The position numbers and the translations under genes were made by a program. The notes beneath the pieces are model-generated. The model worked only from the letters and a program-made list of their open reading frames with translations. It did not search any database and was not told the DNA's origin. Shown piece by piece: positions 1 to 8,509 of a DNA stretch of 64,000 nt. Source of the DNA: Bacillota bacterium (GTDB lineage: Bacteria; Bacillota; Sulfobacillia; JABLXB01); assembly GCA_013178305.1 (NCBI GenBank), contig JABLXB010000007.1:1-64000 (forward strand). Direction: 5' to 3'. Each line of letters opens with the position of its first letter. Position 1 is the first letter of the stretch.

Positions 1-159
1 ATCACTTCCTTAACCTCCTGCATCCGCGTTCTGCCAAGTATGAGGATACAGGATTAGTGGTCGGGGTGGATCACTTTAAGACGAGCGTTTGCGGCATTAC
101 TGGATCACTTTTATTGTAACGAACGCACCATAACAGGCAGTGCCCGCTGCAGCCTCAAA
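1..159. other. Left edge, non-coding, with short direct repeats
   Basis: No gene is seen here. The 11-mer tggatcacttt occurs at 67-77 and again at 101-111 (34 bp apart), and a truncated copy (atcactt) opens the window at 1-7. Regularly spaced copies of a short motif are typical of IS21-family termini (compare the element at 3795-6365), so this could be the end of a second IS whose body lies left of the window. That is inference; no transposase is visible. Confidence 0.3.
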
Positions 160-2997
160 TCATCCTTGCCCGTCACTGCGAATCTGCCTAGACTTTACCA
201 AGCCTTTCTGTCTCATGAGGGTCTCGATGAATAAGTCACGGGTAATGTCGCCTTCAACGACCCTCACATAAAGTTCGCCCAAATCCTGCACAGTCATCAG
301 CTTATATGACTTACCAGGGGCCAACTGCGTATTAATATTAGCCGAGTTCTCTATGGCTAAACGGTGAAATCCCGGCCTTCCAAAAACAACGTAGGATGCC
401 GCATTATAGGCGGCTCCAGATCGGATTATCTCCGCACATTTGCTGTCTGAGATGTTGGTCTTCGACGCTGTAACCGATGCGACCAGGGTCCCTGCATCAA
501 TTGTCATGACAATGTCGGGCTCTCCTTGCCGCTGAGTCTCGATGCGTCTTGCCGGGAGGTTCAGGGGAGGAGCATTCAGGAGGTTGACCACGGCGGCCTC
601 TAGCGCTTTGGATTCCTCCTCATAGATGGCTCGCAACAATGTTGCGTCGTTCCCGCGTCTATTGAGTCGGTTAATCTGCGTATACTTGCTGCGTTCAAGC
701 GAATCCTGAATATCGTTGGTGTACGCTTCCTGAATGCGCTGGGCCAAAGAGGGATTAATGATGTTCTTGAAATCTGCTGGGGGCGTGTCGAGTATTCGAT
801 CCGGTGAGGCAAATCCGTTGTCAACGAGTCTCCGTACTACTGTTCGAGTCACTCCGCGCACGCCCAGCTTACGGAGAGCGATCCCTTCTTCGGGCACGCC
901 GTAGCGCAGTCTCTCACTCAATACGTAGAGTTGCTCCACGAAAGATGCACCGCAGTCCAACTGAAGTGCGATTCGGGCTATAACCTCGACTAACCACGAA
1001 GATCGCTCACTGATAGTCCGAATAGTCGCCGATAGAAAACGATTCCGTACGCCGTACGTATCCTCAATCTTGCTTGTCTCTATTCCGTGAATCCAATCGC
1101 GAAGAATGAGAAAGGCCTTCACCCGCCCTTGTGTTCGTTCGACGCTCTTGGTAGTATTGTTTGACCATGTCAGTAGCCCATTGCGATTAGGAGGGTCAAT
1201 CTCTTCCAGGCGTTGTATTATCATGGGGTCCGATTCCCGGGTAAGGTATATGTCGATGTCCCTGGCCACCTCTCTGGGATGCATGCACGGGAAAATGACT
1301 TCCCAAGGATCCCATCTGGCCGGGTCTATCTTCTCGACAGTCTCTCTGAGAACAACAAAAGTCTCCACTTGGACTCCGCTAACCCCACACAACCTGCCCA
1401 TCTTTGTCGCAGCGAGATCCGTTCCGTCACAACGTTCGATAAGCCCATTTTGAATGAGGAACTCGCAAGACCTCTTTATGGAGTCTTCGAGAGCCTGCCT
1501 AGTCGCCGGCCCCTTGTTCCAAGAAACAAAACCTGTGTAGGAAGCAAGAAGCAGGTTACTTATATCGACCTCATTCTTACACAACCCGCTTGCCAAGAGT
1601 CCCAGTATTATCTTCCTGTGGTCCTTGCCTTCGAGGGGTGGTCTCAGAGATTCGAACTGCCCCTTCACATATGTCTGCCAGTATTGAGACGCTTCGGCTG
1701 CGGAGTTGGCCACCAATATTGAGAGTCCTTCCTCTCCAAACCTTGTCCGACCGGCACGACCGGCCATGTTCTTGTATTCTGAAGTGGTGATGGGGGTTTC
1801 GAGAAGGCGGCCTTCGCTCTGTGAGTCCGGCTTAAGGGTATCTGGGATGACTACTATCGAGCTCGGGAGGTTCACTCCTACAGATAGAGTGCTAGTAGCA
1901 ACCATCACTCCGATCTGCCCTTGGGGGTCTCGAAAGGCCTTTTCAAGGGCGAGCCGTGTCTCCACGGCTAGGTCTGCAGTATGAAACGCCACACCACCGT
2001 TCAGGCATTCGTGCAGGGCGTTCTCGGAATTAGTGCTCTCGACGTCCCGCAGTTCTTGAATGATTCTTGTTGCCGGAGGTAGGCCGAGAGTCTTAGACAG
2101 ATACTGGGCCGTATCACGCGCTATAGGCCTCCACTTTCTGAAAATGAGCACGTGTTTGCCTTCTGAAACTGGCTTTCTGCAGATAATACTCAGACGCTCG
2201 AGAATCGATTGCTCCATTCTGGCTCTGGACGCCGCGCCGAAAGTGTTCTTAGGAATGGCGACCCCCGAAATTCCTTGGAGCACCTCGGTCCGTTCAATCC
2301 CTGTGATGGATTCTCGGATACGAAGGGTTCCGTCCGGTGATAGGACAGCCTCATGCAGCTCCAATGGCCTTGAACGAACGTCGCAATGAGTTGCGCCGAG
2401 CCACCTGTCCAATCCGTTTAGGTCACCCAAGACCGCCGACAAGCAGACGATCTGAATCGGCTCCCTGGCCTTCTCGTTTGCGGTTTTGATTTTGGTGAGA
2501 AGTATCTCTAACTCAGGTCCTCTTTCCGGGTCGTTGAGAGTCTGGATCTCATCAACGACAACTAACCCGCAATTGTTGACAACTGCCGGGTGCTGTGTCA
2601 TCAACACATTCATTTTCTCGAATACCACTACTGCAATATGAAAACGGCCATTTAGAATACTGCTGTCAAATTCTGTTCGGTCGTGGCTAGAAACAGCAAT
2701 TTCGAGTCCAAACGCCTCGTACTTCGACTTGAACTCTGCGTATCTCTCCTCTGCAAGTGCCTTCATCGGGACAAGGAAGAAGGTCCTCTTCCTTTTGTAG
2801 TATGCGTTGATTGCGGCCATTTCTCCCACGAACGTTTTGCCTGACGAGCTTGGGGCGGTAACGAGAAGACTGGCCCCATTCAGCAAGCCATACTCCAGGG
2901 CTTTCACTTGCACCTCTAGTAGAGAATCCCCCACCTCTGCTCGCCAGATGTTGACGACTTCGGGCAAGAATCCAAAGCGGTCAACCAATTGTTGCAT
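160..2997 (-). CDS. Ski2-like superfamily 2 helicase with nuclease-like C-terminal domain
   Basis: A 945-residue protein. Seen: Walker A APSSSGKT (about 48-55), Walker B-type DEIQ (149-152; the family usually has DExH), motif III-like LSAVLG, TSTLSVGVNLP (about 368-378) and motif VI GRAGR (413-417). This order is that of Ski2/Hel308-like DExH helicases, which unwind nucleic acid with ATP. The middle part (about 450-800) has helical and possibly HhH-like stretches. The last 120 residues read like a PD-(D/E)XK fold: PDIV at about 828-831 and ASK at 844-846, where E-x-K is expected, so the catalytic Glu seems lost. The start ATG at 2997 follows an AGAGGGG ribosome site. It stands alone in the island, with no recognisable partner upstream. 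A role in defence or in island maintenance is inference; the helicase call is firm, the nuclease-like tail is not. Confidence 0.85.
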   Translation of the reverse strand: MQQLVDRFGFLPEVVNIWRAEVGDSLLEVQVKALEYGLLNGASLLVTAPSSSGKTFVGEMAAINAYYKRKRTFFLVPMKALAEERYAEFKSKYEAFGLEIAVSSHDRTEFDSSILNGRFHIAVVVFEKMNVLMTQHPAVVNNCGLVVVDEIQTLNDPERGPELEILLTKIKTANEKAREPIQIVCLSAVLGDLNGLDRWLGATHCDVRSRPLELHEAVLSPDGTLRIRESITGIERTEVLQGISGVAIPKNTFGAASRARMEQSILERLSIICRKPVSEGKHVLIFRKWRPIARDTAQYLSKTLGLPPATRIIQELRDVESTNSENALHECLNGGVAFHTADLAVETRLALEKAFRDPQGQIGVMVATSTLSVGVNLPSSIVVIPDTLKPDSQSEGRLLETPITTSEYKNMAGRAGRTRFGEEGLSILVANSAAEASQYWQTYVKGQFESLRPPLEGKDHRKIILGLLASGLCKNEVDISNLLLASYTGFVSWNKGPATRQALEDSIKRSCEFLIQNGLIERCDGTDLAATKMGRLCGVSGVQVETFVVLRETVEKIDPARWDPWEVIFPCMHPREVARDIDIYLTRESDPMIIQRLEEIDPPNRNGLLTWSNNTTKSVERTQGRVKAFLILRDWIHGIETSKIEDTYGVRNRFLSATIRTISERSSWLVEVIARIALQLDCGASFVEQLYVLSERLRYGVPEEGIALRKLGVRGVTRTVVRRLVDNGFASPDRILDTPPADFKNIINPSLAQRIQEAYTNDIQDSLERSKYTQINRLNRRGNDATLLRAIYEEESKALEAAVVNLLNAPPLNLPARRIETQRQGEPDIVMTIDAGTLVASVTASKTNISDSKCAEIIRSGAAYNAASYVVFGRPGFHRLAIENSANINTQLAPGKSYKLMTVQDLGELYVRVVEGDITRDLFIETLMRQKGLVKSRQIRSDGQG

Positions 2998-3607
2998 GAG
3001 CTTGCCCCTCTCTGTTGGTTTTGGGATACCATATTAGACAACATCTCCCAAAGATCCTCCGCTGGACGCCGTTGTGTCGGTTCTTCTGGGCTAAGGTGAC
3101 AGCCACTCACTGCCATCCTTCCTCCGATCAGGTGAGACATTAGGAGTGCATATTGATCCCAAGTCCCGCAATCCTTGTTGGCGCTCCCACTTTCCATACG
3201 CCACAACATCGTGACAAGAGACTCTGAGGATTAATATTGTCGCTGACAATGCGTTGTTCGGGGACATTTGCTTTAAGTCTTTCTGTCGAGGCTGCCGTGT
3301 GCCACAACGCTCGTCTCCATGTAGGGAGTTCGAGGGAATCAATGGAATTCATGTCGGTTGATGGAGGAGTCGTTCGACAAGAACGGCACCGTGTGGTGGC
3401 GTGGTCCTGCAGTCCGCCGCTCGATATGGAATCAGCTGCCATTAGGTCGGCAGGACGGTCTACGGGCTCGATTCCGTGTGGGGCTGTGGGGTTTGGGTTC
3501 GGGCGGCAAACAAGGCTGTGCTGGTGGGGATACTGGACGTTCCTGAGACCACCCCCGACACCCCGCAGAAGCGGATTCAACCACAGGATGCACGATGAGT
3601 CTTCAGA
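2998..3607. other. Intergenic stretch between helicase and TOPRIM remnant
   Basis: About 600 bases with several short open frames on both strands, none with a convincing start, length or domain. It probably holds decayed island DNA. The one piece that reads like coding sequence is listed separately (3446-3598). Confidence 0.4.
3446..3598 (+). pseudogene. Possible 3' remnant of an unidentified gene
   Basis: After an in-frame TAG at 3443, a 50-codon frame runs to TGA at 3596. Its codons look like those of real genes here and the peptide contains NKAVLVGILDVPETT. It has no proper start. An upstream frame beginning at 3361 (MEESFDKNGTVWW) could be the 5' part separated by a frameshift. The family is not recognised. 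It may equally be chance. Confidence 0.22.
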
Positions 3608-3794
3608 TCACCGCCTCCACATCTTCCCAGTCAGGGCGTCGTTCCAGTCCTTATACTCCTTAGGTGGACTCATGTCAATCACGCCGTACCCGAGATTGGT
3701 TAAGTTCAACTCAAACTTCGCTGAGTTGTTGCGCCCTGGGTCGTCGTTGTCGAGGGCAAGAGCTACTGTCCGCACATCACCGTGGTCATCCAGG
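3608..3794 (-). pseudogene. C-terminal fragment of DUF3991-TOPRIM protein (split by IS21)
   Basis: Reading the minus strand from the left IS junction to TGA at 3608-3610 gives a TOPRIM tail: ALDNDDPGR carries the DxD metal motif, and PPKEYKDWNDAL is the PPxxKDWND signature seen at the end of Toprim_2 proteins. Joined to the fragment at 6366-7089 after removing the IS and one 5-bp duplicate, the frame is continuous (906 bp, 301 residues). The fragment has no start of its own and is presumably not expressed. Confidence 0.85.
3790..3794. repeat. Target-site duplication, left copy
   Basis: CCAGG immediately outside the left tip of the IS21 element. It matches 6366-6370, and removing one copy together with the element restores the split reading frame. 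Confidence 0.9.
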
Positions 3795-3802
3795 TGTCAC
3801 AC

Positions 3803-3878
3803 GTCACGTAATTCCCCACCCGTGATCGGCGCCCGCGTCACATAATTCCCCACCCCCGTGTCACGTAATTCCCCACCC
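3803..3878. repeat. Left-end transposase-binding repeats (x3)
   Basis: Three near-identical 19-mers of the type gtcacgtaattccccaccc lie at 3803-3821, 3837-3855 (one mismatch, cataatt) and 3860-3878. They match, in inverted orientation, the three repeats at the right end. In IS21 such arrays bind the transposase. Confidence 0.85.
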
Positions 3879-3948
3879 AAAAGGTGGCACTGTGTTCTTC
3901 TGTAGAACACCGCCTCCCGTACATCTTGTTGGTCTTGGAGGTGTCGGG

Positions 3949-5508
3949 GTGGCACGGAGGTCATGGAACTTGAACCAAATCATCGAGATTCTGGAGCACT
4001 GGCAAGCGGGTCGGAGCGTCAAGTCGATCGCTGAGAGCCTTGGGGTGGATCGCAAGACGGTCCGAAAGTACGTCAACGGTGTGCTCAGCGCAGGCGTCAC
4101 CCGGGAAAGCCATCTCGAGCGCGAGGAATGGGTCGCGTTGCTCAAGCAGCGGTTTTCCGAATTGGACCACGCTCAGCGTTCGCCGACGTATTTGCTTTTG
4201 GAGCCGCACAAGGATGAGATACGCGACGCGCTGGGCAAGAACAGAGTGATCACAGTCTGGAAGAGGCAGGTGGTACCCACGCTGCCCGGGCTGAGCCTCA
4301 GTTCGTTTCGACGCTGGCGGGATGTCATGCCCGAGGTCATAACGGGAAACCAGGTCACGGTATGGAGGCCGGATGTGCCGCCGGGAGAAGAGTCCCAGAT
4401 AGATTTCGGCTATCTGGGCCCCTGGCAGGATCCCGCGACGAACAAGCAGTTGAGGGTATGGGCCTTCATCATGGTATTGAGCTACAGCAGGCATATGTTC
4501 GTGGAGCCGGTGTTTCGGCTGGACAGTCCTACCTGGCTTCATTGCCACATAGAGGCGTTCGAGTTTTTTGGCCGGGCGCCGAGGAGGCTGGTGCTCGACA
4601 ACCTGAAGGACGGCGTGGTCAAGCCTGACATATACGATCCCGAGATCAATCTTGAGTACGCGCGCCTGGCCAGGCACTACGGCACGTTGGTAGACCCTTG
4701 TCGAGCCGGTCATCCAAAAGACAAGCCGCGGGTCGAGAGACAGGTTAGTTACGTTCGGGAAAGCATGTGGACTGGGATGCGGTTCGGCAACGTCGCGCAC
4801 ATGCGGCAACACAGCCGGCGCTGGTGTGTTGAGGACGCCGGCGCCCGCATTCACGGGACAACACGTTGGAGACCGTTCGAGTACTATGAGCAGAACGAGA
4901 AGCAGCATATGCTCCCGTTGCCCGCCGAGCGCTTCGAGGTGTTCGAGTTGACCACAGCAAAAGTGGCCCCTGACTCTCACTGCCAGGTGATGAGGGCCCG
5001 GTACTCAGTGCCGTTCAAGCTCCTGGGCCGGACACTCTCGGTACGCGTGGGCGAGAAGACGGTTGAATTCTACCACGGTGAGGACCTGGTGAAGACGCAT
5101 ATTAGGCGGTTTGACCGGGGAACCAGTACGGACATGACGGACCTGCCCGAGGAGAAGACAGCATTTTTTCTGCACACGCCCCAGGTATGCCTGCATAAAG
5201 CCCGGCAAATCGGGACCCCGGTTCACGATGTGGTGCTCGCACTCCTGAACCAGGGGGCGCTCATCCACCTGAGGCAGGCCCAGGGGATACTGCAGCTCGA
5301 ACAGAAGCATGGAGCCAGAAGGCTCAACACCGCCTGCAAGATGGCGCTCTCCTGTGACGATCCCCACTACCGCACTGTCAAGCGAATCCTCGATAACCGG
5401 ATGGACATGTCCTTTACGGAGGAACCCACGGACCGCAGTGCGCGGATCGGGGCGTACCTCCACGGTTCGAACGCGTTCGCGTTCGACTTACCGCAGAAGG
5501 GGGTATGA
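3949..5508 (+). CDS. istA: IS21-family transposase IstA
   Basis: DDE transposase of about 519 residues. An N-terminal helix-turn-helix (SVKSIAESLGVDRKTVRKYV) recognises the ends. An rve-type catalytic core follows with the three acidic residues in QIDFGYLG (D), LVLDNLKDG (D) and RVERQVSYV (E), then a C-terminal basic region. The frame is open from 3892. GTG at 3949 is preceded by GGAGG at 3937-3941; TTG at 3970, with GGAGG at 3956-3960, is also credible and gives the classical N-terminus. IstB follows 3 bp after the stop, the usual coupled arrangement. Confidence 0.95.
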   Translation: MARRSWNLNQIIEILEHWQAGRSVKSIAESLGVDRKTVRKYVNGVLSAGVTRESHLEREEWVALLKQRFSELDHAQRSPTYLLLEPHKDEIRDALGKNRVITVWKRQVVPTLPGLSLSSFRRWRDVMPEVITGNQVTVWRPDVPPGEESQIDFGYLGPWQDPATNKQLRVWAFIMVLSYSRHMFVEPVFRLDSPTWLHCHIEAFEFFGRAPRRLVLDNLKDGVVKPDIYDPEINLEYARLARHYGTLVDPCRAGHPKDKPRVERQVSYVRESMWTGMRFGNVAHMRQHSRRWCVEDAGARIHGTTRWRPFEYYEQNEKQHMLPLPAERFEVFELTTAKVAPDSHCQVMRARYSVPFKLLGRTLSVRVGEKTVEFYHGEDLVKTHIRRFDRGTSTDMTDLPEEKTAFFLHTPQVCLHKARQIGTPVHDVVLALLNQGALIHLRQAQGILQLEQKHGARRLNTACKMALSCDDPHYRTVKRILDNRMDMSFTEEPTDRSARIGAYLHGSNAFAFDLPQKGV

Positions 5509-5511
5509 ATC

Positions 5512-6279
5512 GTGCACACACATCATCTTGCCACCAAGTTAAAGGCCCTCAAGCTCGGCGGGATGCTCGATTCGCTCGAAACAAGGCTTGAGCAGGCGCA
5601 ACATGACAACCATGGTTACCTGGTTTTCCTGGAATGGCTCCTCGAAGACGAGATACAGCGCAGGAACCAGAAGGCTCTCGCCATGAGAGTGAAGAAGGCG
5701 CGGTTCGATGAGGTGAGAAGCTTGGCCGAGTTCGATTTCAGATACAATCCCAAGATCCCCGCGGAGATGATCCGTGATCTCGCCACGTGTGGCTTTGTGG
5801 AGCGCGCCGAGTCCGTGGTGATCTGCGGGCCGGTGGGCGTCGGCAAGAGCCACGTGGCCCAAGCGATTGGTCATGCCGCTTGCCAGAGGGGATACAGCGT
5901 GCGCTACGTGAAGACAAGCCGTATGCTGGGAGACCTCGCCGGCGGCCGAATCGCCGGCAACTGGGAACAGCGACTGCACGCCTATGTCTCACCTGACCTG
6001 CTCATCCTGGACGACTTCGGGCTCAGGGATTTCGACGCCAGGAACTCCGAGGACCTGTTCGAACTGGTATGCGAAAGGCATCTTAAGCGTTCGACGGTCG
6101 TAGTATCCAACCGCCCTACGCAAGAGTGGTACGCGCTGTTTGCCAACCCCGTGCTCGCCGAGGGCGCGCTCGACCGCCTCATCAACAGCTCACACTACGT
6201 CCTGATGGACGGGCGGAGCTACCGCGCCCGCGGCCGGCCCGATAGGACCCAGGGAGGTGAACCGGATGGACTAGCGTAA
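5512..6279 (+). CDS. istB: IS21-family helper ATPase IstB
   Basis: A 255-residue DnaC-like AAA+ ATPase that chooses the target and activates IstA. Seen: Walker A GPVGVGKSH (about residue 105), Walker B LLILDDFG and the sensor-type VVVSNRP. The GTG start at 5512 follows a G-rich site just after the istA stop. Length and motifs are complete. Confidence 0.95.
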   Translation: MHTHHLATKLKALKLGGMLDSLETRLEQAQHDNHGYLVFLEWLLEDEIQRRNQKALAMRVKKARFDEVRSLAEFDFRYNPKIPAEMIRDLATCGFVERAESVVICGPVGVGKSHVAQAIGHAACQRGYSVRYVKTSRMLGDLAGGRIAGNWEQRLHAYVSPDLLILDDFGLRDFDARNSEDLFELVCERHLKRSTVVVSNRPTQEWYALFANPVLAEGALDRLINSSHYVLMDGRSYRARGRPDRTQGGEPDGLA

Positions 6280-6290
6280 TTACAGGAAAC

Positions 6291-6357
6291 GGGTGAGGAA
6301 TTCCCTGACACACAGGGTGGGGAATTCCTTGACGCGAGCGGTGAGGAATTACGTGAC
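6291..6357. repeat. Right-end transposase-binding repeats (x3)
   Basis: Three copies of gggtgaggaattccctgac-type 19-mers at 6291-6309, 6315-6333 and 6339-6357. They are the reverse complement of the left-end set, with small differences. Confidence 0.85.
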
Positions 6358-6365
6358 GCGCGACA

Positions 6366-6370
6366 CCAGG
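6366..6370. repeat. Target-site duplication, right copy
   Basis: CCAGG immediately outside the right tip of the IS21 element, pairing with 3790-3794. Confidence 0.9.
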
Positions 6371-7089
6371 AACCGCGTCAGAGTCTGCCACCTTAGACCG
6401 TTCAAGCTCAGGAGATGGCCTGCCCTAACGAGTGGTCGAAGCACGGCCAACGACATGGCATCGATCGGGCTCTCTGTCACGGTTGTCAATGTGGAAGGGC
6501 TCTTTGGTGCCCACAGCCAACCATACGAGGAGTCGCTTCCAGCAGCCATACCTTTGAAGGGCCTGTTGGGGTTGCTCCCGCACAGGACAGCCCCCCGCAT
6601 TTGCCCGTTTGAGTCGAGGCACGGAAAGACCGCATTGCACTTGTTGTCTGAGTACAAGAGACCGTCTCTCATGACCTCGGCAACAAGTCGTATGGGGAGG
6701 CCCCTATGCTGAACAAGGTGCTTTAGAACCCGCCTGGAATGGGCAGAAGGGTGCAGTGGCTGGAAACAATGCTTCGGCGCGGAAGTCTCCGTGTGGGGAG
6801 CTGGTGACGAAGTGGCACCGAAAGGGGAATCGTTTCGGAGCAACTCGTCCACGGCCTGTGCGAATCCCATGCCGAAAAACTGCATCAGGAAGTCGATCGC
6901 GTTGCCACCAATGCCTACCGAATGCCAGTACCATGTGTTGCCAGTGATAATGAGGCCTCCATATCCTGCGACCCTGAACTGCTTACCCTCAGGAATGAGA
7001 TTGAAGCCACGTTCGGTCAGATAATCCACCAAGTCAATCCGGCGGGCAAGCTGCACCTGCTGATGCCCATACAAGCCCGTTCCCTCCAT
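6366..7089 (-). pseudogene. N-terminal fragment of DUF3991-TOPRIM protein (split by IS21)
   Basis: About 240 residues before the insertion point. The first 75 match the DUF3991 pattern (DLVDYLTERGF; WYWHSVGIGGNAIDFLM). A Toprim_2 part follows, with the LLYSDNKCNAVFPCLD stretch, GSDSSYGW and the catalytic-Glu segment TESPIDAMS; the DxD part is on the other side of the IS (3608-3794). Such primase-like proteins are typical of Firmicutes conjugative and mobilisable elements. Beyond the junction the frame runs a few residues into the IS and stops. ATG at 7089 has a weak ribosome site; TTG at about 7075 with GGAGGGA upstream may be the real start. The truncated product would lack the metal-binding half. 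Confidence 0.88.
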
Positions 7090-7100
7090 CCCGAGGCAGG

Positions 7101-7134
7101 TGTCCTTTTGGCCTACTTTCCTATTGTCCTTTTG
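7101..7134. repeat. Direct repeats upstream of the TOPRIM gene
   Basis: The 10-mer tgtccttttg occurs at 7101-7110 and 7125-7134, 24 bp apart, with a further partial copy (ttgtcctgg) right after. They lie just upstream of the minus-strand TOPRIM gene, where an operator would sit. Regulatory use is a guess. Confidence 0.25.
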
Positions 7135-7198
7135 TCCTGGTATCCTAGGGTAGGACGTATATCTAAATACAGATCCGTAAGACCGCCTGTTAACAAAA

Positions 7199-7783
7199 TC
7201 ACTGAGCTCCGGTGGTCAACCGGGCCCTCCCCTCCAGGTACTCACAGAACTCAAGAACGGCCAAGGCAAACATGTCCGTGTAGGCATCCGGTATCCAGAC
7301 CGCCGATTGGGCGAGTCCGGCGACCAGTGCGGCTTCGGTGATTGTAGACATCGGGAGGCCGAGATCAAGTGATAGGTTCAGCAGCTCGCCGTGCACCCTC
7401 TCGAACAGCGACGCCTTGAGGTAGGTGGGGCTTCCTTTCAGGGAGCGGAAGCCTCCGTACGACTGGTTCACGAACAGCGGTTCCCGGGCTACGTCTACGC
7501 TCAAGTAGACAGACTCCCGGGCGCGCCTGATCTGCTCGATGGCAGGAACCCGGCGCACAACCCTGAGCCCGCAGCGAGTTGCGTAACGGCATGCAGATGA
7601 GACTTTGCGAAGACTGGAGCTACTGCGAACCAGGTAGAACAGCGTACTCAAGATGTGGCCCGAGACCTGGTTTAGAGTAACCGGGATCTGGTAGGGCATG
7701 TTGAGATCCTTCGCCCTTCTGCGGTCGTCAGAGTCGCCGGCTGCAACAACGTCCTCGAGCGATTCCCCTCCGAACAGCGGCAC
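7199..7783 (-). CDS. Hypothetical protein of the mobile region
   Basis: 194 residues, family not recognised. It has a basic N-terminal half and a C-terminal half with YLKASLFERVHGELLNLSLD followed by STITEAALVAGLAQS, which resembles a short ribbon-helix-helix or other small DNA-binding fold but is too weak to call. The frame begins at GTG 7783, inside the 3' end of the upstream gene (56-bp overlap), which suggests coupled translation. It sits between that gene and the split TOPRIM gene on the same strand. Confidence 0.6.
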   Translation of the reverse strand: MPLFGGESLEDVVAAGDSDDRRRAKDLNMPYQIPVTLNQVSGHILSTLFYLVRSSSSLRKVSSACRYATRCGLRVVRRVPAIEQIRRARESVYLSVDVAREPLFVNQSYGGFRSLKGSPTYLKASLFERVHGELLNLSLDLGLPMSTITEAALVAGLAQSAVWIPDAYTDMFALAVLEFCEYLEGRARLTTGAQ

Positions 7784-8153
7784 AGAATTCCAGCGTGAGA
7801 TGCGGCCGTCGGGCGTTAGCCCCGTTGTTCGGGCCTTTCCGGTTGATTAGCCGTACTCGATATTCATCCTGGAACTTGTCGGCTCCAATAGCACCACAGA
7901 CTGCAGGCATTCTACTCACTAAGCCCATCCGATCGTGAACGTCTCCGGCCCTGATCGTCACCTCGTGTTCACCCCGTAAACGAGCAGGTTCAATGTACTC
8001 TCGGAAGACGAATCTGCGGATTTCGTCTGCAAGCACGGCGCAGCCCTCCTTAAGTGTTGCCGCATCAGTGCGGGGAAGCGCAATGTCCACTGGATCTTCT
8101 CTGGATGCACTAACGGTTTCCTGCCAGTTGTGCAGAGGTACAGAGGTTTGCAA
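7728..8153 (-). CDS. Small conserved-looking protein of unknown function
   Basis: 141 residues. The core reads IRRFVFREYIEPARLRGEHE, then VTIRAGDVHDRMGLVSRMPA and VCGAIGADKFQDEYRVRLI. The pattern looks like a compact nucleic-acid-linked domain I have seen in short bacterial and archaeal proteins near restriction-type genes, but I cannot name it reliably. The last 18 residues are basic and out of character, lying in the overlap with the next gene. The longest start is TTG at 8153; GTG about 20 codons in is an alternative. Confidence 0.6.
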   Translation of the reverse strand: MQTSVPLHNWQETVSASREDPVDIALPRTDAATLKEGCAVLADEIRRFVFREYIEPARLRGEHEVTIRAGDVHDRMGLVSRMPAVCGAIGADKFQDEYRVRLINRKGPNNGANARRPHLTLEFCAAVRRGIARGRCCSRRL

Positions 8154-8509
8154 GATGCCACCGTGCTGAACTGTAGATTGCAGCGCGCCAGAGGGAAGCG
8201 GGTAACAAGACGGAGGAGGTTTTCAAGATTGGCGTCAATAATCGTACACCGAAGTCTTCTTTCCAGCCCCGCGGAGCGGAGGCCCCGAAGGGGCCGACGC
8301 GAACCCCTCTGTCCTCTGCACCCTACTACTTGACTTCGGCCGTATGAAGAGGTGTGAAGCGCCTTTCTTCTACGTGACGAAACCCTTGACGCATGGGGGG
8401 TCTGTCTACGAGTTCACAAATGTAGAATGCTCACAAGGATAGGCGGCGAATTTACAGAAATGACAGAAAGGGTGGCATCGGGACGCCGAGCGGTTGGGGG
8501 GTTTCCGAG
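8154..8509. other. Divergent intergenic region
   Basis: This 356-bp gap separates the minus-strand cassette from the large NTPase gene. It contains a compact hairpin, ggccccgaaggggcc (8281-8295). A TTGACG lies at about 8390, without a convincing -10 at proper spacing. A G-run just before 8510 acts as the ribosome site of the next gene. Nothing else is seen. Confidence 0.4.

Larger units (their letters stand above)
3795..6365 (+). mobile_element. Complete IS21-family insertion sequence
   Basis: The 2,571-bp element begins TGTCACACGTCACG and ends CGTGACGCGCGACA, imperfect inverted repeats with the 5'-TG...CA-3' tips of the family. It is flanked by the 5-bp direct repeat CCAGG (3790-3794 and 6366-6370), the target-site duplication. 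It encodes istA and istB in one orientation. Each end carries three copies of a roughly 19-bp motif, as expected for multiple IstA binding sites. All parts look intact, so the element may still move. The target is the DUF3991-TOPRIM gene. Confidence 0.95.

Noticed and set aside
160-3607. Hachiman or AbpAB-type system at the helicase
   Set aside because: Those need a DUF1837 partner gene; nothing of the kind is readable upstream of the helicase.
3237-3845. 202-codon plus-strand frame before the IS
   Set aside because: It crosses the antisense TOPRIM fragment and the IS boundary, and shows no motif or start site.
3961-4980. 339-codon minus-strand frame inside the IS
   Set aside because: Antisense shadow of istA.
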